Assembly (NCBI GenBank): GCA_965368585.1
Contig: CBDUNM010000186.1
Coordinates: 1-9,221 of the forward strand
DNA length: 9,221 nt
Source of the DNA: JARRQB01 sp965368585
Lineage (GTDB): Bacteria; Pseudomonadota; Gammaproteobacteria; Chromatiales; Chromatiaceae
Direction: 5' to 3'
Positions 1-5,654 of this stretch are shown here, piece after piece. Both the position numbers and the translations under genes were made by a program. Position 1 is the stretch's first letter, and every line of letters starts with the position of its first letter. The notes under the pieces were generated by a model, which had not been told where the DNA came from, did not search any database, and worked only from the letters and a program-made list of their open reading frames with translations.

Positions 1-113
1 CACCAATCGTGTACACCGTTCCGCTGCAGCTCTTGTCCTATCATGTTGCGGTATTGAAAGGCACCGACATCGATCAGCCGCGCAACCTCGCCAAGTCAGT
101 AACGGTTGAATAG
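1..113 (+). CDS. glmS: Glucosamine--fructose-6-phosphate aminotransferase (isomerizing), C-terminal end, 5' partial
   Basis: GlmS makes glucosamine-6-phosphate from fructose-6-phosphate and glutamine, the first step towards UDP-GlcNAc for peptidoglycan and LPS, in the cytoplasm. Only the last 36 codons are present (reading from base 3, TAG at 111-113). They read PIVYTVPLQLLSYHVAVLKG and then TDIDQPRNLAKSVTVE, which is the near-invariant C-terminus of the sugar isomerase (SIS) domain. It includes the K of the C-terminal tail that closes over the fructose-phosphate site. The gene points towards the minus-strand operon that follows, so the two converge. Identity is secure despite the short fragment, because the tail is among the most conserved in proteobacteria. 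Confidence 0.95.
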   Translation, partial: PIVYTVPLQLLSYHVAVLKGTDIDQPRNLAKSVTVE

Positions 114-140
114 AGACGCCGTATGGTGGTCAGTGGCGCT
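78..140 (+). other. Putative attTn7-type attachment region at glmS 3' end
   Basis: In Tn7 and many relatives, the target selector TnsD/TniQ reads the last roughly 36 bases of glmS and directs insertion about 23-25 bases after the stop codon. Here the recognised coding bases (78-113) are well conserved compared with the enterobacterial site, so this should be a usable site with expected insertion near 136-138. I see no Tn7-like terminal repeat starting there and no tns genes, so it is either an empty site or the border of an element whose machinery lies elsewhere. The site is inferred from established Tn7 biology; the sequence match is seen directly. Confidence 0.5.
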
Positions 141-144
141 TTTT
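115..144 (+). terminator. Weak candidate terminator after glmS
   Basis: CGCC (117-120) can pair with GGCG (135-138) across a 14-base loop, and five T residues (140-144) follow directly, two bases after the end of the glmS stop. The stem is only four strong pairs, with a wobble beyond, so this is marginal as an intrinsic terminator. Its place just after glmS and before a convergent operon favours it. Bases 145-241 show nothing I can identify. Confidence 0.3.
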
Positions 145-241
145 CGCAGTCTAAAGCTTTCCGTTTGCAATCAAAGTTAGCAGTATTCCAGATGCTCGCG
201 TAGCCAACCTCGTTCGTTTATACGATGGTTTACCAACTGCG

Positions 242-913
242 TCAAAAAGGTTGCCGGATCCCGAACCAAGCCATTACGACAATGAGCGACCAGAATAACC
301 AAGCTGCATACTTCGCTCGCCGTCGTCCATCGATAAAGAGGGCGTCTATATCCGGCCCAGCCTGCCCAGCGCGCAGTCGAGAAAATCCGTCCCGCCAGCC
401 ACGAATGCTTATCCTTAAGTAGAGACCAACACACAATAGCGCTGCGTAGATCAATAGCTTCGCTGCTATCCACTTGGCATTGAAGGGCCAGGCGTTCAAT
501 ACTGACGCGATTCCCGTTGTTATCAGAACAAGAATCAAGACGATCCGCCAGCCTACGTCGATTCGTTGCCAGACAACGCCAGAGGGTTTTCGCATGTTGC
601 GGTATGCGGCCCAGATCACGCCTAGCCAAACTAGAGCAACGAACCAGGCCAGCGCGAGGCCTGCTTGAGAGATCTGAACCGAACCTCGAAGCGCCGCGAG
701 CTGCAAACCGACGAACGGCAATAACACGATCGCAGTACGTGGCAAAATATCAATGGCCATCAATGCTTCGAGAAAGCGTTCGCGTTCGGCGAGTGAAAGC
801 TCAGACTTCGCGATGTAACGCGAACAAACAAATACGCCCCAGTCACCGCCAAGCCAATACGCGAAAAGAACAACATGCAAGGTGACCAGAAGAAAATAGG
901 GTTCGATAGGCAC
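242..913 (-). CDS. Integral membrane protein with YWLGGD motif (paralogue of the protein at 3844-4503)
   Basis: A 223-residue, very hydrophobic protein with about six predicted membrane spans (near residues 6-28, 50-67, 74-97, 118-138, 144-163 and 195-217). The first span carries LHVVLFAYWLGGD, with a single His (residue 13) that could face a cofactor. After it comes a polar loop with an AERERF segment and the IDILPRTA motif. I chose the GTG at 911-913, which lies 4 bases beyond the stop of the upstream small gene; a TTG at 935-937 would add eight residues and overlap that gene. No strong Shine-Dalgarno is seen, which fits translational coupling. It is the last gene of a three-gene operon with a FAD dehydrogenase, so a role as membrane anchor or electron-transfer partner is possible but inferred. 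No exact family name is recalled; CopD-like or DUF2269-like topology is the nearest comparison. It aligns over its whole length with the plus-strand paralogue. Confidence 0.82.
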   Translation of the reverse strand: MPIEPYFLLVTLHVVLFAYWLGGDWGVFVCSRYIAKSELSLAERERFLEALMAIDILPRTAIVLLPFVGLQLAALRGSVQISQAGLALAWFVALVWLGVIWAAYRNMRKPSGVVWQRIDVGWRIVLILVLITTGIASVLNAWPFNAKWIAAKLLIYAALLCVGLYLRISIRGWRDGFSRLRAGQAGPDIDALFIDGRRRAKYAAWLFWSLIVVMAWFGIRQPF

Positions 914-917
914 TCGA

Positions 918-1130
918 CTATTCTTTGGCAGGCACAAAAAGTGATTTCAACATCAATCCAATCACCGAGGGTCGCAGTAAACGGCCCGTGAGCGACCAAA
1001 GTTCCTTACCACTCATTTCGACAGTACAGGGCATCGCGTTTGCTGCACCGGACAGGATTAGAAATCCGTCTTCTGTCTTGGCGTCTCGAATCTCTACACC
1101 GAGCTTGATCGCGGGTGTCTTGACCAGCAT
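918..1130 (-). CDS. Small 70-residue conserved-looking protein of unknown function
   Basis: The ATG at 1128-1130 is five bases downstream of the TGA of the flavoenzyme gene, and its own stop is just ahead of the membrane-protein GTG, so it sits in the middle of a coupled operon. The 70 residues have no signal peptide or clear membrane span. They appear to form a short beta-rich N-terminal half (KLGVEIRDAK, EDGFLILSGAANAMPCTVEM) followed by a basic helical tail (SLTGRLLRPSVIGLMLKSLF). The central AMPC Cys is the only cysteine. I do not recognise a family. Its position between an FAD enzyme and a membrane protein suggests an accessory subunit or adaptor joining the two, which is inference. Tight spacing on both sides is the main evidence that it is real. 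Confidence 0.7.
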   Translation of the reverse strand: MLVKTPAIKLGVEIRDAKTEDGFLILSGAANAMPCTVEMSGKELWSLTGRLLRPSVIGLMLKSLFVPAKE

Positions 1131-1135
1131 CTCAG

Positions 1136-2659
1136 TCAGGCCGCCACGGCAGGAATGACCGCCGGTTCCAATGCCAATGCGGCACGCGCCGCGCCTCGGC
1201 CCGTAATCATGGCCTCGGTCAAGTAGGAGCCGTTCTGGTAAAGATCAGAGAACATTGAGCCAAGTTCGCCCGCTTCAAACAGGCGCGGAATAGTGTCGCC
1301 GTTGTGGCTAAACACATGGCCATCAAGATCACGGCGTGCGCCGCCGCCGGTACACACAATTGACGGTGTGATTAGCACTGCGTAGAACGGTCCGTTGGCG
1401 ATCGGTAACAGCGTCTCCGGATTACGACCGTGTTGCTCATCAATCCCTGCTTCACAGGCTGCATTGTACGTTTCGACTTCCAAAGTCAGGACGTCAGGAT
1501 CGAGACCGATTTGTGAGGCCAATGATGCAATATCATCGGCGACCTTGATGAGGCCAGATTCAATTTCTGCACTGTTGTCTTCGCTCCATGGGGTTTGCTT
1601 GACGACAGAGCTCCAGGTCATTATCTCAAGGACGAGTTTGCCTGCGGTTCGTGTGCTCTCATCGAATATCATGTAATCCGGATACGCCAGGTGCAGCGGT
1701 ACATCCACCCACCGGCCGTGCTTCTTTTCCTTGTAGTGCGTTAGCTGCAGCTCGTTTGTCTCGCCATAGAATCGCTTACCCGTAGCATCGACATCCATCC
1801 ACGAAAAAGCAGGCAACATGAAGTTGCGCATGAGCGTTGTGTCCTGGCCAGGTGCGAGAATACCCGGCCAGATACCACCCGACTGCCCCTGATTGCGAAG
1901 GTGCCACATTTCAGCACCCGCCTTCTGAAGTATTCGCACACCATCACCGGTGTTGTACGGCGTCCCGAACGGGCGAACGTCCGACAAACCGTAGTAGTCG
2001 CGCTGCATTTGCAGGTCCGCTTCATAACCGCCCACGGCCATGATTACACCGCGGTGTGCTCGAATAGCTTTCCGTTCGCCGGCCTTACTAACGTAGGCGC
2101 CGTAGACTTCGAGCGTATCCGGATCCTGGATAAGATCGATGAGCGCCGTGTCGCAACTGACCGGAATATCACGTTTCTCAACATTGGCTTTTAGTGCAAG
2201 CCAGACGCCAGACGGATGCGGAAGAATGGTCGCTGTGTGGTCAACCGCATCGCGGGCACCAAACTCCGGGAATTCCAGCACAGCATCGCGACCCGAAAAA
2301 CCAGAGCCGCGAAAAAATTCGGCGCCGGCATCTTGTGCGAGCTGCTGAATCCAGGGTTCCAGGTTGACCATATGGTTCGCCCATGCATCGAGCAGCGGCT
2401 CCGGAATCGGATTCGTCTTGCTCATTGCCCGTTGATACGACTTCAGGGCCTCAGCGTCTTTTGAAATCAACAGTGATTGACCGGAAACGCGTGCGTTGCC
2501 ACCCGCGAACTCTTCGGGCGCTTTCTCTATCAGCAATAGACGTGCGGACGGATCTGTGTCGTGCGCCTCAATAGCGGCCGATGCGCCGGCGCATCCATAA
2601 CCGCAAATCAGTACGTCGCACTCTTCGTCCCAGGATCTAACACTGCTCAGGCTGGCCAT
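1136..2659 (-). CDS. FAD-dependent dehydrogenase (FAD-binding 2; fumarate reductase / 3-ketosteroid dehydrogenase-like flavoprotein)
   Basis: A 507-residue soluble flavoprotein that probably introduces or reduces a C=C bond next to a carbonyl or carboxylate. The N-terminal Rossmann dinucleotide motif is GYGCAG (residues 20-25), with Glu45 in LLLIEK contacting the ribose. GGNARVSGQS (53-62) is the second FAD motif of the fumarate reductase/KstD group. The C-terminus has the FAD-closing segment LFEAGELGSMFSDLYQNGSY and then TEAMITGRGAA (about 459-491). A middle capping domain (roughly 200-390) holds the substrate site. I chose ATG 2657-2659 because GGGAGGAG lies six to thirteen bases upstream; the more distal ATG at 2674 lies within that ribosome-binding region. 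It lacks a signal peptide and covalent-flavin motifs, so it is probably cytoplasmic. First gene of the operon with the 70-residue protein and the membrane protein. The substrate cannot be told: steroid, cyclic ketone or dicarboxylate are all possible. Confidence 0.9.
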   Translation of the reverse strand: MASLSSVRSWDEECDVLICGYGCAGASAAIEAHDTDPSARLLLIEKAPEEFAGGNARVSGQSLLISKDAEALKSYQRAMSKTNPIPEPLLDAWANHMVNLEPWIQQLAQDAGAEFFRGSGFSGRDAVLEFPEFGARDAVDHTATILPHPSGVWLALKANVEKRDIPVSCDTALIDLIQDPDTLEVYGAYVSKAGERKAIRAHRGVIMAVGGYEADLQMQRDYYGLSDVRPFGTPYNTGDGVRILQKAGAEMWHLRNQGQSGGIWPGILAPGQDTTLMRNFMLPAFSWMDVDATGKRFYGETNELQLTHYKEKKHGRWVDVPLHLAYPDYMIFDESTRTAGKLVLEIMTWSSVVKQTPWSEDNSAEIESGLIKVADDIASLASQIGLDPDVLTLEVETYNAACEAGIDEQHGRNPETLLPIANGPFYAVLITPSIVCTGGGARRDLDGHVFSHNGDTIPRLFEAGELGSMFSDLYQNGSYLTEAMITGRGAARAALALEPAVIPAVAA

Positions 2660-2661
2660 CG

Positions 2662-2672
2662 TTACTCCTCCC
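2662..2672 (-). promoter_or_regulatory. Strong Shine-Dalgarno that decides the flavoenzyme start
   Basis: On the minus strand GGGAGGAGTAACG precedes the ATG at 2657-2659. The GGAGG core is at optimal spacing for that ATG. It makes the upstream in-frame ATG (2672-2674), which partly overlaps this element, an unlikely start. Confidence 0.75.
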
Positions 2673-2696
2673 ATTTCGATCAGTTAACGGCATGCG

Positions 2697-2725
2697 ATAC
2701 CAAAATTCCAACAAAACATTGTCAA
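2697..2725 (-). promoter_or_regulatory. Candidate sigma-70 promoter of the flavoenzyme operon
   Basis: On the minus strand a perfect TTGACA (-35, complement of 2720-2725) is followed, after exactly 17 bases, by TGGTAT (complement of 2697-2702), a poor -10 with three consensus matches. The -10 lies about 38 bases before the chosen ATG. A weak -10 beside a good -35 and an adjacent dyad is compatible with a regulated promoter. Predicted by eye only. Confidence 0.45.
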
Positions 2726-2730
2726 AATAG

Positions 2731-2745
2731 ACAACCGTCGGTTGT
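2731..2745. promoter_or_regulatory. Perfect 15-bp dyad, candidate operator (ACAACCG-T-CGGTTGT)
   Basis: The sequence ACAACCGTCGGTTGT is a perfect inverted repeat with seven-base arms around one central base. It sits immediately upstream of the candidate -35 of the flavoenzyme operon, in the region shared with the divergent plus-strand genes. A second dyad, TTGTC-N6-GACAA (2719-2734), overlaps it. Its half-sites and spacing (ACAAC-N5-GTTGT) recur upstream of the LysR gene at 6562-6576. Such dyads are typical operators of TetR- or LysR-type regulators. Which protein binds is not shown. Confidence 0.5.
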
Positions 2746-2790
2746 GGATATAGGCCAAACGTTTGTTCTTCTCTCATGCAACATTGAGTG

Positions 2791-2803
2791 CTCGTTCGAC
2801 GAG
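2791..2803. repeat. Short inverted repeat CTCGT-TCG-ACGAG
   Basis: Perfect five-base arms around three bases, located 21 bases before the start of the 84-codon ORF in the divergent intergenic region. It could be a second regulator site or a small RNA hairpin in the plus-strand leader. Arms this short also arise by chance. Confidence 0.25.
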
Positions 2804-2824
2804 TAGCGACTGGCGGGGCCAACA

Positions 2825-3079
2825 ATGCGATTACCTTTTTCAATCCTGTCGATTATCCGCATTTGTACGTGCGCTTTAGAAGATGAAGGTCAGAGCGAAA
2901 CGGACGTCAGGCTCACAGCACCCAAGGAATTGAGGAACCGGGTAGATGCGCGGGCAGGAACCGGCGATCCCGTCCACCGGATTGCCGATGGTGGTGTATA
3001 TGCGTATCCCTGCCAACTAATTCCCTTCCGCATGGTCGATGGAAAAAATTACGGCGATGCAGCAGGCTGGGCGAAATAG
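2825..3079 (+). CDS. Doubtful 84-codon ORF, hypothetical or a gene remnant
   Basis: An ATG with GGCGGGG seven bases upstream opens an 84-codon frame ending 33 bases before the next gene on the same strand. The N-terminal 17 residues are hydrophobic (MRLPFSILSIIRICTCAL) and could be a poor signal peptide. The second half (DARAGTGDPVHRIADGGVYA, then YPCQLIPFRMVDG) looks more protein-like and has coding-like codon use. I do not recognise a family. It could be a short exported protein, the leftover 3' end of a lost gene, or chance. If it is not a gene, 2675-3112 is a long leader/intergenic stretch holding the dyad and the promoter region, with nothing else I can identify. Confidence 0.3.
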   Translation: MRLPFSILSIIRICTCALEDEGQSETDVRLTAPKELRNRVDARAGTGDPVHRIADGGVYAYPCQLIPFRMVDGKNYGDAAGWAK

Positions 3080-3112
3080 GATCATGTACATTACGAGAAA
3101 AGGTCCTGTCGA

Positions 3113-3847
3113 ATGAGCGCCGTGATTGAGAGCCTGGTCGGCGAAATACTATATACCAGCGATGCACCTGGGCGTTCAGGCCAGGAACGTGGACGCGAGT
3201 CATTTCGGATGGACCTGCATCCAGATGGCGGGCGAGTCATATCGGCGCACGCCGAGATTGATGATGTGCCGCCCGTAGTGCGCGACGTCAGTTTGCGAAT
3301 CGACTCAAACGGCAAACCCACAGATTGTTTTGCCCGAATCTTCGTTGCGGGTGCGTTTCGTGGCTCAGCCTGGTTCACCTTCGCCGGTGCTTTGGCCGAG
3401 TGCGAGGCATCGACGACAGTCGAAGGCAGGGTTTCCCAGCAGATGCGCTTGGATGGCCCCGCTCCGGCATTTGGAAATCACGCTATTGCTAACGACGGCT
3501 TCCTCCTGAGTCTCTTTGACCGCACACAGGGAGCGGGTACCCAGGTTATAAAAAATCTGCCGCTTTCATCTCCCGATCACCGAGGCGCCACGGGGCCGAT
3601 GTTGTTCGCCGTTGACCTGGCGATTCAGTATCATGGCGAAGAACGAATAGAAGTGAAGGCCGGTCGGTTCGATGCACTAAAGTTTTCATTCACCGACGTA
3701 CCCGGCCTACCTCTTGAACATCCGCCATACAACCTTTGGTGTACGAATGACGGTCACTTCATCCTGCTGCAAGCCGAAGTAGGCGGCTACATGCAAACCC
3801 GATACGAACTAACGCGACTTGAGCATGTTCGCTACGACCGCCCGTGA
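3113..3847 (+). CDS. Uncharacterised 244-residue protein, likely beta-rich
   Basis: The ATG at 3113 follows a GAGAAAAGG ribosome-binding sequence by about nine bases. The 244-residue product has no signal peptide or membrane span. Alternating hydrophobic and charged residues suggest mostly beta strands (for example ESFRMDLHPDGGRVISAHAE, then CFARIFVAGAFRGSAWFTF). The C-terminal third, RIEVKAGRFDALKFSF and ending with GGYMQTRYELTRLEHV, resembles the strand pattern of DUF3108-like or lipocalin-type barrels, but I cannot assign it to a named family. Its stop overlaps the GTG start of the membrane protein by four bases (GTGA), so the two are co-translated and probably act together. A ligand-binding barrel for a hydrophobic substrate is a guess from fold style only. 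Confidence 0.78.
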   Translation: MSAVIESLVGEILYTSDAPGRSGQERGRESFRMDLHPDGGRVISAHAEIDDVPPVVRDVSLRIDSNGKPTDCFARIFVAGAFRGSAWFTFAGALAECEASTTVEGRVSQQMRLDGPAPAFGNHAIANDGFLLSLFDRTQGAGTQVIKNLPLSSPDHRGATGPMLFAVDLAIQYHGEERIEVKAGRFDALKFSFTDVPGLPLEHPPYNLWCTNDGHFILLQAEVGGYMQTRYELTRLEHVRYDRP

Positions 3848-4503
3848 TTGCCTGGCTGCTAATAGCGCATATTGCGGTGCTGGGCTATTGGCTTGGCTCT
3901 GAATTGGTCATCAATTCGACCTATCGTTTGGTCTGTTTCGCCGATGACATGCCTTTTGCTGAGCGCGACCGGCTAATGAATCACGTCATGCACGTGGACC
4001 AACATGTTCGCTACGCGTTGGTATTGCAGGCATCGCTGGGCACTATGCTCGCTGCGTCGTATGGGTTTATCCCGGGTGGGTGGTCGGTAGTTGTTGCTGT
4101 CGGCATTTTCGGTGCCGCGTGGCTGCTGTTTGTCGAAGCGGTTCATCGCTTGCGCAAGCGGCCGATCGGGCAACTGCTGGCTCACATCGATCGCTCTTCA
4201 CGGTATGTGCTCATGGCTGTGTTGCTAGCCGTTGCAACGGGCCTGATCGGAGCCGCATGGCTGATACCTGATTGGATGCGATGGAAACTGGTGGCATTCG
4301 TTGGCGTCATCGCCAGTGGTGTCGGAATACGCTTTGCCCTGATCAGGCACTTTCGAGTTTGGACAAAGATGGCAGCCGGCGACGCGTCGTCCGAACACAA
4401 CGCTGTTATCAAGCAGACGTACGTCAGAGCGACATCAGTCCTTGTGCTGCTTTGGGTGTTCATAGCGATTATTACCTTCTTGAGTGTCGCCAAGCCCATT
4501 TAG
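3844..4503 (+). CDS. Integral membrane protein with YWLGSE motif (paralogue of the protein at 242-913)
   Basis: A 219-residue protein with about six membrane spans, starting with GTG in a GTGA overlap with the preceding stop. The first span has LLIAHIAVLGYWLGSE, with His9 matching His13 of the minus-strand paralogue. After it, FAERDRL and HVMHVDQHVRYALVL align with AERERF and MAIDILPRTAIVL of that paralogue. The match resumes at RLRKRPIG and the ID-x3-R-x-VL segment, at the TG and W-x2-KL segment in the fifth region, and at the C-terminal LW...KP ending, so homology is end to end. Compared with the paralogue it has extra histidines in the first loop (HVMHVDQH), which could bind haem or metal. 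It lies between the 244-residue protein and the lipocalin-like gene. The function is unknown; a membrane partner for redox or transport is inferred. Confidence 0.82.
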   Translation: MIAWLLIAHIAVLGYWLGSELVINSTYRLVCFADDMPFAERDRLMNHVMHVDQHVRYALVLQASLGTMLAASYGFIPGGWSVVVAVGIFGAAWLLFVEAVHRLRKRPIGQLLAHIDRSSRYVLMAVLLAVATGLIGAAWLIPDWMRWKLVAFVGVIASGVGIRFALIRHFRVWTKMAAGDASSEHNAVIKQTYVRATSVLVLLWVFIAIITFLSVAKPI

Positions 4504-4523
4504 GTTTTGAGAGACTATCGAAC

Positions 4524-4841
4524 ATGAATATTATTGCCGAGACTCAAGCTATCGTTGCCGACCAACAAGGGGTTTGGGATGGAGAGTATGTCTACCTTGA
4601 TGAGAACAACAACGAAATCGATAGACACAAGTCACGTTTGGTTTGCCGCCTTCATGATGGCGCCGACGGCGAAGCGAAGCTTGCTCAAACCAACATCTAC
4701 ACCTGGGACGATTACCAACAGGAGATTCGGTACTTCGAGGGCACCTTCAAAAAGGATCGCATCTGGATCGAGAATGAGTTGACTACGGGATGGACCAGTG
4801 CGATCGGGTCGGTGGTATTCCCTGGTAATCCCTCAAGATGA
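4524..4841 (+). CDS. Lipocalin-like (DUF3598-type) protein, 105 residues, perhaps C-terminally truncated
   Basis: Begins at the ATG 20 bases after the membrane-protein stop; the same frame is open further upstream (to 4272), but that part only shadows the membrane gene. The sequence VWDGEYVYLDENNNEIDRHK, followed by SRLVCRL, QTNIYTW and EIRYFEGTFKKDRIWIENEL, is the recurrent strand pattern of small calycin/lipocalin-like proteins that open with a W-x-GEY motif. From memory, relatives run to about 160-180 residues. This one stops about 15 residues after GWTSAI with an odd tail (VVFPGNPSR), so the last strands of the barrel seem to be missing. The stop overlaps the next ATG (ATGA, 4838-4841). 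Either a short functional variant or the product of an old deletion. Family assignment is moderate; the gene itself is likely real. Confidence 0.7.
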   Translation: MNIIAETQAIVADQQGVWDGEYVYLDENNNEIDRHKSRLVCRLHDGADGEAKLAQTNIYTWDDYQQEIRYFEGTFKKDRIWIENELTTGWTSAIGSVVFPGNPSR

Positions 4842-5626
4842 GAATCAAGAAATCCTTTTGTGCGACTGAATTCGGTGATGTCTACTGTTGGCAAACAGGC
4901 AGCGGGCCTGTGCTGTTACTGTTGCATCAAGCTAGCCAGTCATCCGAAGAGTACGCGGCCATTGCGCCGCACCTCGCGGAGCGATACACAGTCCTCGCGA
5001 TAGACTATCCCGGTCATGGGCGCTCGGATGACCCGGACGTCGAATTGAGCGTTCAAGACTTTAGCTCAGTCGTTATCGAGGTATTGGACGAGCTTGGCCT
5101 GGACCGGGTCCATGTTTGTGGCCATCACAGCGGTGCGGTGCTTGCCATCGATCTTGCTGTTAATCATTCGAAGCGCATAGACAAAGTTATCTTGTCGGGG
5201 ATTGGCATACGCACCGAAACCGCAGTACGCGCAATTCTTGACACGCCGATGACGCGAGATCTGCCGATCGATCCTGACGGCGACTATCTTGCAAAAACAT
5301 GGAACGTCTACCGCCGAATGAGTTCCCCGGGAGTCTCACCCGAGGTAACGTTCAAGTCGTTTATCGTCGGTCTCGAGGCGCGGCGCCGACCGTTTGACGC
5401 GCACATTGCGGTATTGAAATGGGATCGCGATCCACTGCTTGAACATATCGACAAACCCACTCTGATCATGTGTGGTGAATTCGACCACTTTGCGGAAAAG
5501 CCAGAAAAGCTTCTCGAACTGATTGGTGACAGTCAGATAACTTACATCAGGGGCGGCGGTCCTTTTCTGTTTCACGAAAAACCGCGGGAATGCGCCTCTG
5601 CAATCATCGGTTTCCTGGACAAATAG
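4838..5626 (+). CDS. Alpha/beta-hydrolase-fold protein with atypical nucleophile elbow (GHHSG)
   Basis: A 262-residue cytoplasmic protein of the alpha/beta-hydrolase fold. Typical elements are LLLLHQAS after strand 3 (oxyanion region, residues 26-33), the DYPGHGRSD motif (56-64), the nucleophile elbow VCGHHSGA (93-100) and the acid-loop CGEFDHF (212-218, Asp216). The elbow reads G-H-H-S-G, so His97 takes the position of the usual Ser/Asp/Cys nucleophile. In the C-terminal motif GGGPFLFHEKP the usual catalytic His is replaced by Pro242, with the nearest His at 246. Proteins with GHHTG-type elbows occur among annotated alpha/beta hydrolases, so this is probably a subfamily trait rather than a mutation. 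Hydrolase activity by the standard triad is therefore doubtful. Last gene of the plus-strand operon, translationally coupled to the lipocalin-like gene. Confidence 0.88.
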   Translation: MRIKKSFCATEFGDVYCWQTGSGPVLLLLHQASQSSEEYAAIAPHLAERYTVLAIDYPGHGRSDDPDVELSVQDFSSVVIEVLDELGLDRVHVCGHHSGAVLAIDLAVNHSKRIDKVILSGIGIRTETAVRAILDTPMTRDLPIDPDGDYLAKTWNVYRRMSSPGVSPEVTFKSFIVGLEARRRPFDAHIAVLKWDRDPLLEHIDKPTLIMCGEFDHFAEKPEKLLELIGDSQITYIRGGGPFLFHEKPRECASAIIGFLDK

Positions 5627-5654
5627 ACAAGTCACCGTGCCCCCCGCCAGAAAC

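Noticed and set aside
177..629. 150-codon minus-strand frame overlapping the membrane-protein gene
   Set aside because: It lies in another frame of the better-supported membrane gene, and its Arg/Cys/Trp-rich composition is typical of a shadow frame.
2637..2843. Minus-strand frame starting MKKVIALLAPPVA, signal-peptide-like
   Set aside because: It overlaps the flavoenzyme promoter, ribosome-binding site and start in another frame, and shows no domain after the first residues.
4272..4523. Upstream extension of the lipocalin-like frame
   Set aside because: This part runs through the membrane-protein gene in another frame and reads as low-quality sequence; the ATG at 4524 begins the family-like part.
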